Shown here: in pieces, positions 12,301 to 62,787 of the stretch | Position numbering within the stretch: position 1 is the stretch's first letter | Layout of the letters: the number at the start of each line of letters is the position of its first letter | Source of the DNA: Lingula anatina | Lineage: Eukaryota > Brachiopoda > Lingulata > Lingulida > Lingulidae | Direction of reading: 5' to 3' | Assembly: GCF_001039355.2 (NCBI RefSeq) | Contig: NW_019775432.1 | Location: forward strand, 124,001-188,000 | Length of the DNA stretch: 64,000 nucleotides | Position numbers and translations under genes: made by a program | The notes under the pieces: model-generated | Told to the model about the DNA's origin: nothing | Database searches by the model: none | What the model saw: the letters and a program-made list of their open reading frames with translations, nothing else

Positions 12301-14812
12301 AAAATTCCACTGAAATGATAATAACATGGTCTCAGTATTTGTTTGTTTTTTGCTTTCATTTTTACTCGAGAAATATTTCCACTTACCTACATCTGGGCTT
12401 GATCTCTCTCTTCCCAAGTTACCATTATAGCTATTGTACACATCCTGGCTCAAGTGATCCTGAAATATTCGCCATAAATATTGTGAGATTCATAAGTGAT
12501 AATTTATAAATACATTATTCTATTATGTTTTAAATATAAGACATTTTTGGTTTTGTATCTAAATAGGGTGTATTGGTAACAGCCTTCAGAACTCAAACCA
12601 CAAAATTTAATTTAAAAAAATGCACAGCTTTGGTACACACACACACATACATACACACTCCATACTCAAAGATCCAGCCATAGAAATGGACACACACTCA
12701 CATGCGCACGCACTTATTCTGTGCCATAACAGCACACTTTATTTCACATGCATGTTTAACCACAAAGTTGAAGTTTCCATTGCAGATAGATCACTAATTA
12801 CATAAAAGCCGTTTACAATGCAGATAGATGAACCCTTCTTAACAGACTGTCTGATTACACCGTGTGGGGAGTAAGTGTTTTTTCTTTGTCTCTTGAAGTT
12901 ATTATAGAGGAACAGCCAGTAGTGAGGGTAATAGCAGGTGGGTGGGGAGAGGGGTTTCTTTTGGGGGGGGGGGGGGCATCATTAACAGTGAACTCAGATT
13001 AATTAGACCAATAAGTGCTGTATATCTATACAGCTCATTGGCAAAACAGTTCTTTGAGAAAGATAACACAAAGGGCGGCCTGCCTATCTTTAATTTCAAC
13101 AGGGCTTCATATTGAGCACATTCCCAACAGCTGACTGACATATCTCCAGATCAAATACGACCGACCCGCTTGAATGCTTGTTGAATAATCCCCACAGGGA
13201 ATCTAGATCAAGATCAAGATCAAGTGGCAAAGTTTTTAGTGGGACGCCATATTTGATCCGCGGGTCTGTTAATCTGCTGTTGTAAATGCGGTCATCGTAT
13301 ACATCTGTACCAAGGCTTTCTGTTCTCTTTGTCTCTTTTCCTCCCATTTCTGCAGTTGTTGTTGTTGTATTGTATGTGTCCTGAAAAGGATAAGACAAAA
13401 TAATTAGACAAAAAAAAAGTTTAATCGCTTCCGCATAGACTTTTAAAGCATATTCTTATTCCTGTTGCTATCAATTTTATTTTAAATAAATCCATGATGA
13501 GTTGTAATTACAAATAACATTTTTACAAGATTTCAACATGAAAGATGAAACATACTTTAAAAGGGTCAAATTATGCTGTGAATAAAATTAACACAATTGT
13601 TTATCATTGATGAAAAACTTTCAACTGACAGAACATTCATCATGTTTGTTTCTCCACTGATGATAAAAGTAGTTTGTTTCTCCACTGATGATAAAAGTAA
13701 TGTTCAAACAAGATTCATTTCAAAAGGTACTAACAGGGATTTGCACATAATCATACAGTATGGTTTTGTGTAGAAAAATAAGCTCAGCCACAATGCTGAA
13801 ATAATTACATTACAAAAAATAAAAATAAAAACAAAGATATGATGTACACCGAAAAGAACGTGTAAAGCCTCTATCCCCAAAATAACCTCTAACAAGTAGC
13901 GATGGGTAAAAATGCAATCATGCTTTTTATGTCAATAGCTATTACAATAATATTGTAAATAATCATATTATGTAGAAATAAAAAAGGATGAAGTCATCCT
14001 AAACAGAGATTAATCACATGATTTGTATACATAGGATATTACAATTGTTTTTTTAAAAGCCCAAGCACATGCATACAAATTTATAGGGATACAGACAGCA
14101 TGCATAGGGAAGGAAATAAACTGCCCCCTATAAATACCATACCTTTGAACTCCACACAGATATTTCTAAAAAAGGGATTTTATCAGCATTAGACATATGG
14201 CAAAAAGAAGAGGAAAGCAATACTAAAGCTGATACTTTAAAACATAGATGAACAACCTAAGTGTGCTACCAGTCAACAGTAAAGGTAAGCAGTTTAATTG
14301 ATGTGACTTAGAAAAAAATTTAAAGGATTTAATTACTGGTTTAAAGTGATACAAAGTAAAACACCAGGTGGATTTGATTAGATAAAGGGTAACTTATGTA
14401 ATTGGAAGAAGGCAATAAGAAAGAACTGTTCTCAGTCCTTTATCAAAGCTAAAATAATGTCCATCTATCACTGCCAAAGAGTGAAATGTTTTAAATTCCT
14501 CTAAATGTCTTGAATATAAGTTATTCCAGTTCCTATCAGAACTTCTGAATATTCTGTTCAACAGAAAAAGAATGGAAAGAATGAAGAATTTGAGGTGTGT
14601 GTGTGTGTGTGAGAAAGAGAGGGGGTATGAAAGAACCCCGTTAAAAAGAAAATAGAAGGAGTGGGAATGACATTTGATTCTCCTCTCTTAACTCACCTTC
14701 TATAAATATCTTCCTCCAATATCTGCCTGTTCCGCTGCACCTCAGCCAATCTCTGTCTCTGGGCCTCCAAATACTCCGCCTCGCTCACCTTAGGCCGACT
14801 TGGTGAGAACAT
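811..14812 (-). CDS. Coiled-coil and WD40-type protein, unnamed, 3' end not found
   Basis: Exons from 5' to 3': 14812-14697, 13380-13311, 12459-12387, 12032-11921, 11658-11437, 11223-11124, 10890-10802, 10337-10238, 9968-9870, 9534-9371, 9065-8909, 8531-8423, 8022-7883, 7736-7580, 7238-7150, 6776-6663, 5965-5799, 5456-5357, 4794-4725, 4487-4417, 4143-4015, 3038-2978, 2597-2473, 2101-1972, 1529-1420, 901-811. All have AG/GT borders and matching phases, giving about 988 residues so far. Residues 1-200 are charged and coiled-coil-like (QQQQLQKWEEKRQREQKA). About 200-380 is a helical segment. From about 440 there are WD40-like blades (GDIIVYDMRR, GAVKVWSM, GYINVW), followed by more beta-rich repeats. 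The start ATG at 14812 was chosen because the best upstream exon candidate has an in-frame TGA. The weakest acceptor is that of 3038-2978. This organisation is common in ciliary proteins, but I do not recognise the family. Confidence 0.8.
2848..2883. repeat. (AAATT)n microsatellite
   Basis: About seven tandem copies of a five-base AAATT unit in an intron of the WD40-type gene. Confidence 0.9.
3290..3339. repeat. AT/GT microsatellite
   Basis: A block of ATATAT, then a run of GT dinucleotides, then ATATAT again. It lies in an intron of the WD40-type gene. Confidence 0.9.
3555..3916. repeat. Tandem repeat of about 160 bp, 2+ units
   Basis: Landmarks such as TGTGTTTACA, GTTGCATATATGCTGAA and TTTTCGAACTTGACCTGCG recur about 160 bp apart, with a third partial unit ending near 3916. 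The block includes an N at 3555 and sits between exons 3038-2978 and 4143-4015. A minus-strand open frame of 170 codons runs through it and repeats its own sequence with the same period, so I read that frame as a by-product of the repeat. The unit is probably a dispersed repeat of this genome. Confidence 0.75.
5177..5326. mobile_element. MITE-like element with GGCCC...GTAACTC inverted ends
   Basis: The left end reads AGGCCCCGTAACTCGAAAGC. The reverse complement of the right end reads GGGCCCTGTAACTCAAAAGC. The element is 150 bp, has no coding capacity, and lies in an intron of the WD40-type gene. The inner right part (GATATCG..ATTCG) resembles the element at 48292-48447, so both probably belong to one family. 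I see no clear target-site duplication. Confidence 0.65.
5986..6211. repeat. Minisatellite, unit about 20-30 bp
   Basis: About nine imperfect copies of a unit with core GTGAAACACAGGGTGAAAAC. Copies differ in length and by point changes. The array starts 21 bp upstream (in gene orientation) of exon 5965-5799 of the WD40-type gene. Confidence 0.85.
7730..7743 (-). promoter_or_regulatory. CTCF-consensus motif at an exon start
   Basis: On the minus strand the sequence is CCACTAGGGGGCAG, which fits the vertebrate CTCF core (CCASYAGRKGGCRS) at all 14 positions. It spans the acceptor and the first codons of exon 7736-7580. Matching the consensus is seen; binding is inference. Confidence 0.4.
10681..10737 (-). 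pseudogene. Partial copy of the neighbouring exon 10890-10802
   Basis: This segment repeats the 3' half of exon 10890-10802 together with its donor site. On the minus strand it would encode VYFMAAMPTTNVTAAR, against MYFRAAIPTTNITAAR in the exon. It begins about 120 bp further downstream, with a poly-C tract between the copies. The 5' half of the exon is absent, so it is probably not spliced in. Confidence 0.7.
10766..10790. repeat. Poly-C tract
   Basis: A run of C broken by a single A lies between exon 10890-10802 and its partial copy. Confidence 0.85.
12963..12976. repeat. Poly-G tract
   Basis: A homopolymer of about 13-14 G in an intron of the WD40-type gene. Confidence 0.85.
13646..13703. 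repeat. Direct repeat of about 30 bp
   Basis: Two adjacent copies of a unit with core TTTCTCCACTGATGATAAAA in an intron of the WD40-type gene. Confidence 0.85.
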
Positions 14813-15675
14813 TGCCAACTGTAGGGTAGGTGGAGCTTCTGCTAGTAGAACTTCTTCTTGTCTGAACATTGAAATTGAAATTAAAACAAACTACCTTTGC
14901 TACAGTATACAGTTAACTAGTTAACTGAAATGTGGGTGAAAATCAGAGTATGCAATATGGAAAAAAGCTCCTGGATTTGACCAAATCACAACAACAATTA
15001 AATTGAAAAACAGTGCAAAAGTTAAACACACCTGGAATTTCAAATTGGTACAAATAAACTAGAGAAATGTGAGGTAAAAAGGGTAAAAGTGATTGAACTG
15101 TTCACAAGAAAAATCACAAGGCGTGTACTCAAGTGTAAAAAACAGTTGCCGGCTAACCTCACGTGAATGCATGAGCTTCTAAGATGAGAACAGCTCACCT
15201 GTGATACGGTTGAGTGAATTTGTCATGGAGAACGAATACGGCGAGCACGTGGTGATATCATTTTCAAAAACGTGTCAAAACTTCTTTATAAACCGTGAAC
15301 GGCTTCCTTATGGGCCCTTGCAAACTAAACTTCATTAAAATGAATTCAGTTGCCTGATGCACCTGCCCCTCCCGTCAAAAAACAAAGAAATTTCTGACCT
15401 TAGGTTTTTGAATTTCCCGCGTAATTTCTTAGGAGCCTTGTCATCAAATTAATAAAGTGTTTCAGCGAGCTAGTGGGTCCTCCGTTCGAGGCTCGTGCCT
15501 CCTCTCCTCGCACCGAGTGTCCGTATTTAGCTCTGCTCTACGCCGCCAGGTCCGCTCTCCGTGTTCACAGGTCGAAGGGTCCTTGTGTAACTGTGCGGGC
15601 GGTGGTCGTAGAAAGGCGTAAGGCAAGTCCGCACCCTTTCGCCTCGTGGATCGAAGTGAAGTTGATTTCTGCACT

Positions 15676-15689
15676 CCCGCCAGGTGGCG
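15676..15689 (+). promoter_or_regulatory. CTCF-like motif in the GC-rich patch
   Basis: The sequence CCCGCCAGGTGGCG resembles the CTCF core (CCGCNNGGNGGC type). It lies in the divergent promoter region, about 560 bp upstream of the esterase start codon. This is a motif match only. Confidence 0.35.
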
Positions 15690-16146
15690 TAAGTTTGTGT
15701 CCCGTAGTTCAGGGACTGCTTCCGGCACAATCACAACACTACGACTAATGACAAGTGTTTAAACCTCGGTTATAAACCTGATAAGTCAGAGCTCTCTTGA
15801 GTTACTTTCCCAAGGATTTCCAATAGCCTGAAATAAACCAATTTAAATTAAATTTCGCCACCAGCAAAATCTGTGAGAATTTCAGTTGTTTGTAATTTGC
15901 TCTCTCCGTCGCAAGCACTGAATGCTAATAGATGTCAGCACTTTGCACCAAGACAGCCCAAATACAAAAGCTGAAAGAGCTGGGTGGAGACTTTATTAAC
16001 TATGTGCAAATATCAATAGGGGAGAATAATGACGAATAATTACATAATTACAAAACACAATTCGATAGCTCGCACAAAAATTTGATGCAAAACAAAAAAA
16101 AAAAAAAAAAAAAAAAATACGTGTTTCGAGATGCATTCCGATTTAG

Positions 16147-16160
16147 GCACCAGATGGCGC
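16147..16160 (+). promoter_or_regulatory. CTCF-like motif near the esterase promoter
   Basis: GCACCAGATGGCGC fits the CTCF core at 13 of 14 positions and lies 12 bp before the TATA-like box. Confidence 0.35.
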
Positions 16161-16171
16161 AGTGCACGCAG

Positions 16172-16177
16172 TATAAA
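16172..16177 (+). promoter_or_regulatory. TATA-like box of the esterase gene
   Basis: TATAAA lies 60 bp upstream of the esterase ATG at 16237, which would allow a short 5' leader of about 30-35 bases. No other core-promoter element was recognised. Confidence 0.4.
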
Positions 16178-16236
16178 CAGAGTGCTCAACCGCAAATCAA
16201 CATTAGCACGTGCAGAGGTGAAATCAACCGAAGGCC

Positions 16237-47008
<30,772 letters not shown>

Positions 47009-47629
47009 AATGGAAAGGATGCTGTGATGATAAAATAATTATGTATTTATCTTTATTTAATTGTGTTGAATGTGGAGAAATAATGCCATCTACTTTAAAT
47101 TATGTGTTGTGTAAAAAAAATATATATAGTATATAACATGTATTGTGATAAAGCATTGAAGTAATTATTGTTTACCTCATGCAAATTTACAACTGGAGTT
47201 CTTAAAAATAAGAATAACGATACCACTACAGTCATTCTGCTTTGACATCGCCAATTGTCAGAGAAGATACATGGAGCAACTCATCACCTACAACTAGAAT
47301 TGATTTTGATTGAAAAAATCTTATGTAATGAATATTTTCCTTGGCTTTGACTGAAATTGATATGAACATTACTCAACTCAAGTCTCCATAACTCTAACAA
47401 TTAATTTTTCCAGTGGCAGAGTTTTACAGATTATATTACTAGGAACTAACCGTACGTATCTTTTAAGATATCTAAAAACGTCAAATATTTGTTGTGATAT
47501 TTAAAGGGTAAAGTGTAAATATTGAGAATATTTTAAAAAGAGACTGTGGTTAGCACTTATATTGTCATGTTATCTGTTGTTAAAAGTGGTGGTTTTAAAT
47601 TTGATAGATTTATGACATAAGTCTGCAAA
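47009..47629. other. 3' flank of the esterase gene
   Basis: AT-rich sequence that probably includes the 3' untranslated region. I found no clear AATAAA within the first 500 bases after the stop codon. Nothing else was recognised. Confidence 0.5.
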
Positions 47630-47940
47630 CACTAGTGGGCTAGATTTGGTCTTAAAGTGCAATTTAAGTTCACAAGTGATCTTACACGATCTTAATCATT
47701 ACAGCAGTAGTCTTAAAATGGACTGAATCTGCTTTTAAGATCAAAAATGATCTAACATCTACTTAAGTAGTCAAGCAGTTTCCTCCCCTCACAATGGGGG
47801 ATACCTCCCCTCACAATAGGAGAATGTGTAAGGGGAGACAACTTAATTGGCTGTCAGACTGTTTTAAGATCATAATTTAATCATGTAAGACTATTTGTGT
47901 TCTTTAATTGCATTTTAAGACCAAATCAAGCCCACTAGTG
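47630..47940. mobile_element. CACTA-type MITE with 37-38 bp inverted ends and AAA target duplication
   Basis: The left end begins CACTAGTGGGCTAGATTTGG. The reverse complement of the right end begins CACTAGTGGGCTTGATTTGG. Both continue into GTCTTAAA(A/G)TGCAATT. AAA lies directly outside each end (47627-47629 and 47941-47943), fitting the 3-bp target duplication of the CACTA/EnSpm superfamily. The 311 bp element has no coding capacity. A related but decayed end occurs at about 48050-48093. Confidence 0.85.
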
Positions 47941-48291
47941 AAAGGCGTAGGTGTGCAGCTGTGTTCTCTCTTTCATTAAAATGCAGGGAAGGTTTCATTC
48001 AAGATCACACTAAGAAGAAAAAAACAAAAAAGTTTTTCTTTAAGACCAAAATTTAAGTCTACTTGAGTTTAAGGACAAACCTAGTCCACTAAAATAAAGT
48101 GATCATAAAGGTATTTAACAGGAGTCACAATTCTCTTGTCATAAACCGTATGAAATATTTTTTAAAATTTGACTTCTACATAAAAATACAGTGTATTTTA
48201 GTTGAAAAGGGAATGTCACTTTCTCAAAAATACATAAAATGATTATTTCTAATTATTTGCAAGCATTTTATGTGTATTTTGATCATTTTCA

Positions 48292-48447
48292 GACCTGGGT
48301 TCTTTAATTCAAAAGGATTGTGAATTGCGACTGAGCAGATGCGTCTCTATTCTGTAACTTGGCACTTACTCCCCCCATGTAATAAATAGCCTGAAATGAA
48401 AGGTGATATCGTAATTCGAGATGCTTTCGAGTTATGGAGCCCAGGTC
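48292..48447. mobile_element. MITE-like element with GACCTGGG inverted ends
   Basis: The left end GACCTGGGTTCTTTAATTCA pairs with the right end, whose reverse complement is GACCTGGGCTCCATAACTCG. The element is 156 bp. Its right part (GATATCG..ATTCGAGATGCTTTCGAGTTAT) resembles the element at 5177-5326. Confidence 0.7.
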
Positions 48448-49146
48448 CACCCTATGTCTGATAATGTTCCAATATGCTAGATACATATGCTGAGAATAAT
48501 ACACATTGTCAACTAATTTTTTTGTACAAATATGAAAATAGTTGAAATTAAAAAACTTAAATTTTTTATTTTTGTTTTAAGTGAAAAAAGCAATTTTGTG
48601 GGTCTTTCATGTTAAATCTAGAAACTTTTTATCAGATATTTTAATTGTATGTGATATTTAAGTGCCAAGCTTCAATCTTACTAAGTACGTCAGACAGCAA
48701 AGCTTGCAAATATACAGGTACCAAATAGCAGTATTTACATACAAGGCAGCAAAAGTTTTGGAAGGACAGTAGTATCAGTGTCAAAATTGATGGAAGAAGT
48801 AACATAGTAACTACTGACACACAACTGGAAAATATCAATTTTTGGTGAAAGGAAGAAGTTACGGAAGTAGAATTTCCTTTAAGAAAACAAATCAGCCTTA
48901 CATTTAATGAACAGCACTTCAGCAGTAAATGTTATATTATATTACAATATCCCAATTGAAAAGTCGCAGCCTCCTGAGCCGTTTGGGGAATTAATATTAT
49001 CACTGGTTGATATATGAAAAGCACAAATAAACAGAAGTTTTGCCATTTTATGTACAAAAAACAAACAAACTATGAATAAAGTTATGCTTTTGGAAACAAA
49101 CCATAATTGTGATCTCTTTACTCCATTCAGTGAAACATCTAGTTAA

Positions 49147-49238
49147 TTGGGTTAGGTGAGCTACTCTGCTCTCCACCAGTTAAATGCGTTGGGTGAGCTA
49201 CTCTGCTCTCAACCAGTTTATTGCATTAGGTGAGCTAT
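49147..49238. repeat. Tandem repeat of about 41 bp, 2.5 copies
   Basis: A unit with core GGTGAGCTACTCTGCTCTC plus ACCAGTT recurs directly downstream of the zinc-finger frame. Short and imperfect. Confidence 0.85.
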
Positions 49239-49251
49239 GTATTTTCAAACA

Positions 49252-50382
49252 TCATACATCGCCAGCATTTGCAAAAACATTTCTAAACATTGCAACAGGA
49301 TATATCTCAGGACGAACATCCTCACCCACATTCTCTTCAAACTCCTTTTTGCAGTTATCCTCAAATTCACTTTTCACCAAGCCTTGTACGGCCCAAGTCT
49401 CTGGATACATTTCACGAGGTTTCTCACCTGTCTCAGTTTTAGACGGAACAAAATTGTTTTGTTTTAATCCACTAGGGTTTTCCATTATCCCTTGTGTATA
49501 TCGTAAAATCTTTTCTTGGGTGTGACTTTTCTCATGCTGTTTAGCTTCCCATTTCCTAATAAATATCCTTTCACAGTATTGGCATTTAAACTTTTTTTCT
49601 ATAACGTGAGTTATTTCATGTTGTTTAAATGCATATTTTGTAAAGAATGTCTCTTCACAATACTGACATTTAAAATATTTTTCTCCAGTGTGAGTTCTCT
49701 CATGCTCTTTACAGCTTTGTTTTGTACTGTAAATCTTCCCACAATACTGACATTTACAACGATTTGCTCCTGTGTGAGTCATTTCATGTCTTTTAAAATT
49801 GGCTTTCCTATAAAATCTCCTTTTACAGCACTGACATTCAAATGATTTGTCTTCAGTGTGAGTCCTTTCATGAAGTTGCAAGTAAAATCTTGCAATGAAC
49901 ATCTTTTCAAAAAAATGGCACTTAAATGTTTTTCCTCCTGTGTGTAGCCCCTCATGCCGTTTCTGACTGCACCTTACACTGAATCTTCTTTTACAGTACT
50001 GACATTCAAATGGTTTTTCTCCAGTATGAATCCTCTCATGACTTTTTCGGGTGGCATTTGTTCTGAATGTCTTTTCACAATACTGGCATTTATATTGTTT
50101 TTCTTCAGTTTGAGTCTTCTCATGCACTTTATAGTCACATTTTGCACTGAATGCCTTTTCAGAATCCTGGCATTTAAATTGGTTTTTCTCAGTGTGTGTT
50201 CTCTCATGATGTTTACAGACCCATTTTATATTGAAAGCCTTTTCACAGTACTGGCATTTAAATATTTTTTTTCCTGTTTGAGTAATGTCATTTTGTCTAC
50301 ACCCATCTTTTTTATGATGCATCTTTTCCCTGTAATGACATTTACACAATTTTCTCACGGAAATTATTGTGGCTGCAACCAA
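49252..50382 (-). CDS. C2H2 zinc-finger protein, 5' end missing or decayed
   Basis: The frame has 376 codons and encodes nine tandem C2H2 fingers of 28 residues with TGEKP-like linkers, of the kind that bind DNA. Seven have all four ligands. Finger 2 reads CQDSEKAF (second Cys lost, last His changed to Gln), and finger 5 reads CHFFEKMF (second Cys lost). A 75-residue acidic tail without fingers ends at the stop. The frame starts at a TTG, and the next upstream in-frame stop (TGA near 50420) lies inside a further finger-like remnant in another frame. It is therefore either the last exon of a gene whose 5' exon I could not find, or a decaying copy. Confidence 0.6.
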   Translation of the reverse strand: MVAATIISVRKLCKCHYREKMHHKKDGCRQNDITQTGKKIFKCQYCEKAFNIKWVCKHHERTHTEKNQFKCQDSEKAFSAKCDYKVHEKTQTEEKQYKCQYCEKTFRTNATRKSHERIHTGEKPFECQYCKRRFSVRCSQKRHEGLHTGGKTFKCHFFEKMFIARFYLQLHERTHTEDKSFECQCCKRRFYRKANFKRHEMTHTGANRCKCQYCGKIYSTKQSCKEHERTHTGEKYFKCQYCEETFFTKYAFKQHEITHVIEKKFKCQYCERIFIRKWEAKQHEKSHTQEKILRYTQGIMENPSGLKQNNFVPSKTETGEKPREMYPETWAVQGLVKSEFEDNCKKEFEENVGEDVRPEIYPVAMFRNVFANAGDV

Positions 50383-50530
50383 TTTTTTTTTCCTGTGCTT
50401 GCATTTAAATATTTTTCATCCCAGTCTGAGTGTTTTTCTTTTTTTAATTTCTATTTGGCTTCTTTCACGTGATTTTTTGTCGCTGTACTGATAATTACAT
50501 TGTCTATCCCCTGTGTGAGTTCTTCCTTCT
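50383..50530 (-). pseudogene. Frame-broken zinc-finger remnant upstream of the array
   Basis: On the minus strand, fragments such as RTHTGDRQCNYQY and KIFKCKHRKKK are finger and linker remnants in different frames, separated by a stop and at least one frameshift. Confidence 0.45.
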
Positions 50531-53525
50531 GGAGTGCACTACTGCCACTGACAGGATATCTTGTATCAAAGTACTGGCTCTTGTTTGGAGTTTCACCTTC
50601 ACTCACGGCAAGTTTTCCTTCAGTCTTTTACACAATGTTCTAGCTAGTACCTGCATTCTTAAAAAAATATATATATATAATATATATATATGAGAATATA
50701 AGCATTTTAAACATTGATTAGAAGTCATAAGTTGCTTAGTTGTTAAGATGAAAGCATGAATGAAGTTTGGCTTAATATTACAAAGAAGACTATGTAAGGT
50801 TGACAAACAAGCATTGAACGATCGAAGTAAAATACACAATATTAGCACAATACAACTGTATATTCTGAGTACTTAAATATATATGGCAATGTCTGAGAAT
50901 TCAAAACTGCAAAAAAACATGCAAACTTCTTGAGATGATAAGTGTGCCAGACGACCCAATATGCTAAAAACGAATTTTAACAATTTGCAAATTTCAGTCG
51001 ACGATATCATAATCGGTTACCTAGCAAAACGTTTCACTTTTATATCACGGACACCCTTGCTAGGTATATCACAATCTGCTAGGGGCGCTACAGTAGTAAC
51101 TATCCAGGGGCAGTGAAATGTAAAACTGATATCCGCCTGCTGACAGCTCGCCTATGGCATCCCTTTTTTAAATCTCTCTTTTAGCGCCGTGTAAATAAAC
51201 AAATACAAGCCATTTACTAGATAAGGTGTAAATCAAAGAGTAAATTCCGGTAACGTGATTTTCCCGTGTTGCAGTCTTAGAGAACTTTGAGGACGTTTTT
51301 AAATTTTGCCTCGACAAAATGTTTAAAAATTTCAGATAAGTAGTGCATGGAAGCTTTTGTAATTCATGCCGTGTAAAGTTCATGAAATTTGCAATATTAT
51401 GCCGAAAAATCATGAAAATTGAACCATGCGAAGTATATAGTTTATTTGATGTGCAATATTTATAGTACATGATCTGCACGGAAGCCATCCCAGCCATGTG
51501 CTTGTACGGTCGCCAATTTGGGTTTGTTTCCGGGTCATTAGATTAACATACAGCCCTAATTGCCCTAATTGGCTACAGCTGAGTGATCACCGCTGTTCAG
51601 TAGTTACAGGTTTTTAGCTGAAGAGGGTGGACACTTTTGGTGAATTTTTGCAGTTAAAACACTTCGAATTCAATATCTTTGTTGCTTGTAGGAATATTTT
51701 AAAAATTCCAAAAGAATTCATCTGTTTTTTTGTATTACCTTTCAGAAGATATAAGTATAATAAATTTCTGATCAGTTTGAAAAATTTTCTGATATACCTA
51801 TCCTTGCCGTTGCGAATGACTTCGTCCTGTTTATCGCATCCCGAGTCATTTTATCCTGTGTATTGCGCTATAATGAGTATTTTATTATTACTAGTTTATG
51901 GCTCAGCAGTAAAGCCCAAGCATTATACTCACCACATGCTGGCTGCCTTTTGATTTTACAAAGTTGGACAAAGTTCTATCACAGAAGTAGAAATGTAAGC
52001 TTTCTAATATGGTTCTACAAAAAGTGGAAAAGGAATGACATTCGCTTCGAAACTGCTTTGTCCAGTTATATCCAGGACAAGACGCATTCCAATTCCGTTA
52101 TACAGAGGATAACGTTATGTACAGCACGCACTAATGACGTCCGGCCCTCATTAGCTGAATAGGGAACTAGTTTATGGAATGAAACTGAACACTTAAAGAA
52201 CAAGCGATAACTAAATAAAGAATTTACACAAAGATGTATAAAAGCTGTTTTTTTCACTTATCATCAAACACGAACTTAAAATTTACCCATTCAGCGACTC
52301 TTCATCTCCCCCGTAACTGGTAAATGTGGCGTATTTAAAATCAAAGGGTGAATTGGTCACACAAAAAGCCAACAAAACTGTACTACATAAAATAACACAA
52401 GGCTGATTATAAGTATTCTTTTATTTACATGAAAGTGCTCCTCCATCTCATAATTTATTTTTTCAGTCTTGCCTATAGCGTATCGATATAGGACAGAGCT
52501 GCATATCGACTTATGAAAAAAAAATTCCAGTTACATTTCAAAGAAATAATTGTCATTGTAACTTTTGGTCTCAGTAGTTAAGCAGAGGAGCAAAATGCCT
52601 GACGTTTACTGAAGTAGCGGTCATATAAACAGTAAATTGCACGATCTATTATCTTTATTAGTACGGCATACAAAGCCACGTGTGGCTCGTTTTTTTTCTC
52701 TGTAATAGAACACCAGACACTAGGGCCAGTAGTTGCGTCACGAACTACACTTTTTTTCTATAAAAATAAATCAATTTTCTTTCATATAATCTCCAGGCTC
52801 AACCAATTCCTTAAAATACTAAATAACAATAAAATTAATAAATGAAATATAATAAAAATGACAAAACATTATTTTCAGTGGTTAAAAAAAAAGCTAGATT
52901 TGCAAATGTAGTTATAATTAGCTCTCCTACCAACTGTTCAGCTTGCAATTTCGGCTCAGTTCTTTGTATATTCATGATGATGACATTCAATGAAACTGTA
53001 TCTATAGATGGGTCATAAGCATCTATATATACTATCAATGTCCCGCACTTTCTGCTCTACTGAGACACATCATTGAGCCATCACTTATCAAGTACAGTAA
53101 TAAAGAGGTCATGGCCTCTTCTAGGGATGAGGCTGCCAATTAGTGGAAAAAATCTTTAAAAATGGCGTTGGGACCAGAACTACCCCCCCACCCCCCCCCC
53201 CTTATCGCAGATCTGCATCGGTATCATATCAAAAATAATAGTTTGGGCTCCCAAAAATATTCAGAAAATTCTTTTCCTGCTCTCCTTGAAAACTTTGTAA
53301 ACGTTCACTTTGGAATCTTCCTGAAGAACAACACTCTTAATCCATTAGCTACTTATACATCTGTCACTGGTTCCCCCAATGTCCAGCTTGCTTTATTCTT
53401 AAGTCATTCTCATGCTTTTATCTCTGCTGCTTTCCATATCTGTCATCCTTTCATTTTCTCTTTTTTTTCTTTTAAAGAATTCTTTCTTTCAAAAGAATTA
53501 CGTTTCATTCCTCAATCTATTACTG
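50531..53525. other. Intergenic region between the zinc-finger array and DKC1
   Basis: An AT microsatellite lies at about 50667-50690 and a poly-C tract at about 53187-53202. Open frames of up to about 110 codons (for example 51627-51953 and 51863-52162, plus strand) show no recognisable domain or splice pattern. 53526 is the DKC1 stop codon, so the right part of this stretch includes the DKC1 3' untranslated region. Confidence 0.5.

Positions 53526-62787
<9,262 letters not shown>

Larger units (their letters stand above)
14813..16236. promoter_or_regulatory. Head-to-head 5' region of the WD40-type and esterase genes
   Basis: The segment separates the start codons of two divergent genes. The minus-strand sequence 14861-14813 continues exon 1 upstream of the chosen ATG, with its acceptor at 14862-14863. 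A candidate 5' exon lies around 15200-15280 with donor CACAG/GTGAGC at its left edge. It joins in frame, but a TGA lies upstream without a start codon, so I treat it as untranslated. About 15466-15740 is distinctly GC- and CpG-rich. 16094-16117 is a poly-A run. The esterase side carries a TATA-like box close to its start. Confidence 0.5.

Noticed and set aside
13096-13398. Minus-strand 100-codon open frame around exon 13380-13311
   Set aside because: The exon uses another frame and ends at the donor near 13310. This longer frame reads through the intron and contains simple repeats (DLDLDLD).
14143-14165. A 23-base microexon with AG/GT borders in the WD40-type gene
   Set aside because: Including it shifts the frame into a stop in the next exon. 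Skipping it joins 14697 to 13380 in a clean coiled-coil frame.
15466-15740. GC-rich open frames on both strands and a possible tRNA-like B box (GTTCGAGGCT)
   Set aside because: No cloverleaf could be drawn, and neither frame has splice sites or a recognisable domain. It is better read as promoter sequence.
49147-49238. Possible CRISPR-like repeat array
   Set aside because: The units are contiguous tandem repeats without unique spacers, in an animal genome.
51627-52162. Two overlapping plus-strand frames of about 100 codons
   Set aside because: They show hydrophobic, low-information content with no motif, splice pattern or supporting context.
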